DNA of 64,000 nt from Candidatus Sulfopaludibacter sp. SbA3 (GTDB lineage: Bacteria; Acidobacteriota; Vicinamibacteria; Vicinamibacterales; UBA2999). The stretch lies in NCBI GenBank assembly GCA_945903265.1, contig CAMDNQ010000015.1, forward strand, positions 1-64,000, written 5' to 3'. Of the stretch, positions 61,943-64,000 are shown piece by piece. How positions within the stretch are numbered: position 1 is the stretch's first letter; every line of letters begins with the position of its first letter. The translations under genes were made by a program, and so were the position numbers. The notes under the pieces were generated by a model. The model made no database searches, was not told the origin of the DNA, and saw only the letters and a program-made list of their open reading frames with translations.

Positions 61943-62628
61943 CACCAGTCCCCAAATGCGTACGCCGGCCACGGTCCTGATACGAGCACGCGTACGTCTT
62001 CGGCCGCGGCAGCCGCTTCGATCGCCGCTGCATATCGGCCCGCGGCGGCTCTGGGAACCAGGTGATACACCGTGGCAACGGTCCCGCGCCGCTCCACACG
62101 CGAGTCCCTGACCCACCTCGCGACCGCACGATCGACAGGCGCGAAGCCCGGGATGCTCGACGCGCTGTGCTCGCGCGCGCGGCTCGAAAGATACTGCGTG
62201 CCTGAACCCGTCCCCGTGGGGCGGACCTTGTCAGGTCCGCCACGCGATCCTGACCCGCCTTCGCCGAGGCTACGGCGGGCTTGCGCCACGAGAACTCTCA
62301 CGGTCATCTGCACGCGGCCGCGAACACGAGCCAGCTGCGATTTCAGGGGCTTCTGCCGCAGACGAAGAATCGTTTCGAGCTCTTCGTCGTCCTGCATCGT
62401 GGTACCGAACCGGACCGGCAGCACCGACTGATGTGTCGTCGCGAGCGCGGCGAGAAGTGTGGTGTAGGCGCGCAGTTTCGCTTCGGTCGGCGCAGGGAGG
62501 CGGGCGACATCGCCAACGACAGCGGACACCGCACCGACACGCACGACCCGAAGCCGCTCGCCCGACAGGCCGCGGCCGGCAGCGCGCGGACCCGCGTGGC
62601 TGGTCAGGGCGTAGACGGCCACTTTCAT
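61942..62628 (-). CDS. Gas vesicle protein GvpF/GvpL (copy 2) with repeat-encoded insertion
   Basis: 228 residues from ATG 62628. GvpF/L features: KVAVYALTS at the N-terminus, ATTHQSVLPVRFGT and the C-terminal VSGPWPAYAFGDW. Residues about 117-137 (A-R-R-S-L-G-E-G-G then G-P-D-K-V-R-P) are encoded by two GC-rich hairpins and do not fit the family. GvpF/L are accessory proteins that bind the shell protein during vesicle nucleation. Which of F or L this is cannot be decided from sequence alone. Confidence 0.88.
   Translation of the reverse strand: MKVAVYALTSHAGPRAAGRGLSGERLRVVRVGAVSAVVGDVARLPAPTEAKLRAYTTLLAALATTHQSVLPVRFGTTMQDDEELETILRLRQKPLKSQLARVRGRVQMTVRVLVAQARRSLGEGGSGSRGGPDKVRPTGTGSGTQYLSSRAREHSASSIPGFAPVDRAVARWVRDSRVERRGTVATVYHLVPRAAAGRYAAAIEAAAAAEDVRVLVSGPWPAYAFGDW
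62220..62279. repeat. Two GC-rich hairpins inside gvpF/L copy 2
   Basis: GGCGGACC-TTGTCA-GGTCCGCC (62220-62241) and CCCGCC...GGCGGG (62254-62279, with TTCGCCGAGGCTAC inside). Both resemble mobile palindromic repeats and are read in frame. The first shares GGCGGACC with the element at 25601-25618. Confidence 0.75.
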
Positions 62629-62638
62629 CGCCCGCGTT

Positions 62639-62893
62639 TCATCGACGACGGGCGCGGCGATCCGAGTGGCGGGCGATGATGTCGTCGTCCTCATTGGGCA
62701 TCACGCGATCGGCGGCGCACAGGAGGAGCGACAACCGCGCGTAGACCAGATCGACCTGCGCCAGCGCGAGTGTCAGGTCGCCGTTGAGGACGATGCCCTT
62801 GTTGAGGGCGTTGTCGATCACGTCGAGGAGCGACGTCTCGCCTTCGTCATCGAGAACCTGCGAGGCTGGCGTTCGGGAGGGCGTGCGCGCCAT
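62639..62893 (-). CDS. GvpA/GvpJ/GvpM-family gas vesicle protein
   Basis: 84 residues from ATG 62893. TSLLDVIDNALNKGIVLNGD and LALAQVDLVYARLSLLLCAADR give the GvpA-family amphipathic shell fold. The sequence is closer to minor proteins GvpJ/GvpS than to the major GvpA. The C-terminus is basic (RHSDRRARRR). ATG shares one base with the stop of gvpF/L copy 1. Confidence 0.87.
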   Translation of the reverse strand: MARTPSRTPASQVLDDEGETSLLDVIDNALNKGIVLNGDLTLALAQVDLVYARLSLLLCAADRVMPNEDDDIIARHSDRRARRR

Positions 62894-63696
62894 CAGATGA
62901 AGTTGTACGGCGGCCAGGGGCCGGTCAGCGCCGCGGCGACTCCCGCTCGCGTCAGCGGCCCGGTCTGGCGGCGGACGACGGCGCGGAATGCGGCGGCGCG
63001 GCCGGCGGGCACCAGAAACGCGGCATCCAGCACAACGCGGGAGCCCGGTACGGTCCGGTCGATATCGGTGCGGCGCTCGGCCGCGGTCGCCTCCGCGGCG
63101 ATCGTGCGGTAAATTCGGGTCGCGTCGAGGCGTGCCTTCTTCATGCGGTCCCGCACGGCATCGCGCACGTCGCGTTTCCGGGCGAGGTAATCGGCGCCCG
63201 ACGCCACCCGCGCGCGTCTGGCGGGCGCCGCCTGCGCCTCGGCGCCCAGCGTCAGGCGAAGCCCCCACTCCACCTGCCCCGCGATCTTCGACAGGATGCG
63301 ATCGATCCGGCGGCGATCACGGGTGACATGGGCTGCGGCACGCTCGTCGGTCATGAACAGGGTGAAGAGCTGCATCGGCAGGACGGCGTCGGCGCGCAGA
63401 AAGTGCTCGACGACGGCTTCGTGCGCCAGCGCGCGCTCGCCGATCCATTCCAGGCGCTGCATCTCCTGCTCGAGCACCTCTTCCGCGTACGCAGCCTGGG
63501 GAACCGTACTCACGACGAGCCACGTCCTGGCGGCGGGCGTTTTCGCCTTCGGCGCCGTTCGCCTCGCCGGCGCTGCATCGGGTACCTCGACGAGCCGGAC
63601 CGGCTCGCTCAGCGGCAGGCCGGGCGGAACGCCAGCGATCGACGGACGCCTGGCCGACCGGACCAGGCAATAGACATAGGTCAGCGTGGCGCTCAC
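62893..63696 (-). CDS. Gas vesicle protein GvpF/GvpL (copy 1)
   Basis: 267 residues from GTG 63696. TYVYCLVRSA at the N-terminus, VLPMQLFTLF in the centre and the C-terminal LTGPWPPYNFI are typical of GvpF/L. A coiled-coil segment (about 175-205) lies between. Overlaps gvpG by four bases (GTGA). The two copies differ widely and probably have distinct roles. Confidence 0.92.
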   Translation of the reverse strand: MSATLTYVYCLVRSARRPSIAGVPPGLPLSEPVRLVEVPDAAPARRTAPKAKTPAARTWLVVSTVPQAAYAEEVLEQEMQRLEWIGERALAHEAVVEHFLRADAVLPMQLFTLFMTDERAAAHVTRDRRRIDRILSKIAGQVEWGLRLTLGAEAQAAPARRARVASGADYLARKRDVRDAVRDRMKKARLDATRIYRTIAAEATAAERRTDIDRTVPGSRVVLDAAFLVPAGRAAAFRAVVRRQTGPLTRAGVAAALTGPWPPYNFI

Positions 63697-64000
63697 GACT
63701 TCCGGAGTTTACGACGAGTCCCTTTGCGAGGGGCAGGCGTGCCGACTTCGATGGTCTCCTCGTAGTCCGGCTCGCGCTCGATGATGGTGGTGTGCGGCGC
63801 GTCGGCCGGCTCGTAAAAGTCGCCGGTCACGCTGGCTTCAATCTGGAAGGTGCTGCCGGGGGTCGTCTCGATCGGCTGCGCGCCCATCGTCAGCGCGCCA
63901 GTTCCTTCGCGGCGCTGCCTGATGTCGCGGATCCGGGCGAGCAGGTCGGCTTCGATGTCGCTGAACTCCTCGTCGGAGATCTCCCCCATTTCGCGCTGCA
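63693..64000 (-). CDS. gvpG: Gas vesicle protein GvpG, C-terminal part (continues past right edge)
   Basis: About 102 codons visible; the frame is open at the edge, so the N-terminus lies outside. EMGEISDEEFSDIEADLLARIRD is the characteristic GvpG helix, after which comes an extended acidic/Thr-rich tail (about 65 residues) ending KGTRRKLRKS. ATG 63989 is in frame but lies within the conserved helix and is not taken as the start. First gene of the visible gvp run; the shell gene gvpA and gvpN would be expected to the right. Confidence 0.85.
   Translation of the reverse strand, partial: QREMGEISDEEFSDIEADLLARIRDIRQRREGTGALTMGAQPIETTPGSTFQIEASVTGDFYEPADAPHTTIIEREPDYEETIEVGTPAPRKGTRRKLRKS

Noticed and set aside
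1-64000. CRISPR array, prophage, insertion sequence or integrase
   Set aside because: No regularly spaced identical repeats of 25-40 bases, and no transposase, integrase or phage structural genes were seen.

Overview
The window is GC-rich, densely packed DNA from a diderm bacterium. It carries a heptosyltransferase, an O-antigen ligase and an RfaE1-type heptose kinase, so LPS is likely. It also has the MEP isoprenoid enzymes IspDF and IspE, a complex I operon, and an unusual EF-Tu whose switch I differs from the canonical one. Gene content and the style of the intergenic repeats suggest an acidobacterium of the Vicinamibacteria type. That assignment is inference; nothing in the window proves taxonomy.

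Layout. 1-11.8 kb (minus strand): tRNA-Thr, tRNA-Tyr, tRNA-Gly, tRNA-Thr and tuf, preceded by ispDF-gltX-rlmB, a kinase-like lipoprotein, plsC, a PIN-TRAM protein, radA, alr and dnaB, many joined by ATGA overlaps. 11.8-20.3 kb: accessory genes, including an MFS transporter, methyltransferases, an atypical SDR, a methyltransferase/SMP-30 fusion, a B3-type metallo-beta-lactamase-fold enzyme, a class-C-type serine hydrolase and a DUF1624 membrane protein. 20.3-28.4 kb: a catabolic cluster with a 2-oxoacid dehydrogenase (E1 alpha, E1 beta, E2, no E3), a variant M24 peptidase, an amidase, a semialdehyde dehydrogenase and a beta-hydroxyacid dehydrogenase. 28.4-36.6 kb: translation and metabolism genes (rpsF-rpsR-rplI, pth, rplY, prs, tRNA-Gln, ispE) with a LolB-like lipoprotein and a TPR protein. 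36.7-40.1 kb (plus strand): Trm112-like protein, heptosyltransferase, O-antigen ligase, heptose kinase. 40.1-44.1 kb: a degenerate amidohydrolase, an M28 peptidase, purH, and cspA behind a promoter and a terminator-like leader. 44.2-56.3 kb: a nuo operon with A-F, H and J-N but no nuoG or nuoI. 56.7-61.5 kb: a very long Lhr helicase. 61.5-64 kb: the distal part of a gas vesicle operon (gvpG, two gvpF/L, a gvpA/J-family gene, gvpK).

The most striking theme is short repeat DNA. Several families of degenerate tandem repeats and GC-rich palindromes lie between genes (tRNA spacers, the nuoF/nuoH junction, the lhr upstream region, the dehydrogenase cluster). Similar or related sequence also lies in frame inside four genes: E2, NuoL, Lhr and a GvpF/L protein. 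There it encodes linker-like or His-rich insertions. Two long genes (methyltransferase/SMP-30 and Lhr plus acidic tail) look like in-frame fusions with a plausible internal start. Other points to check are a cspA leader that resembles an attenuator, a plsC gene without a standard start codon at its apparent N-terminus, and three enzyme-family proteins with altered or missing catalytic residues.
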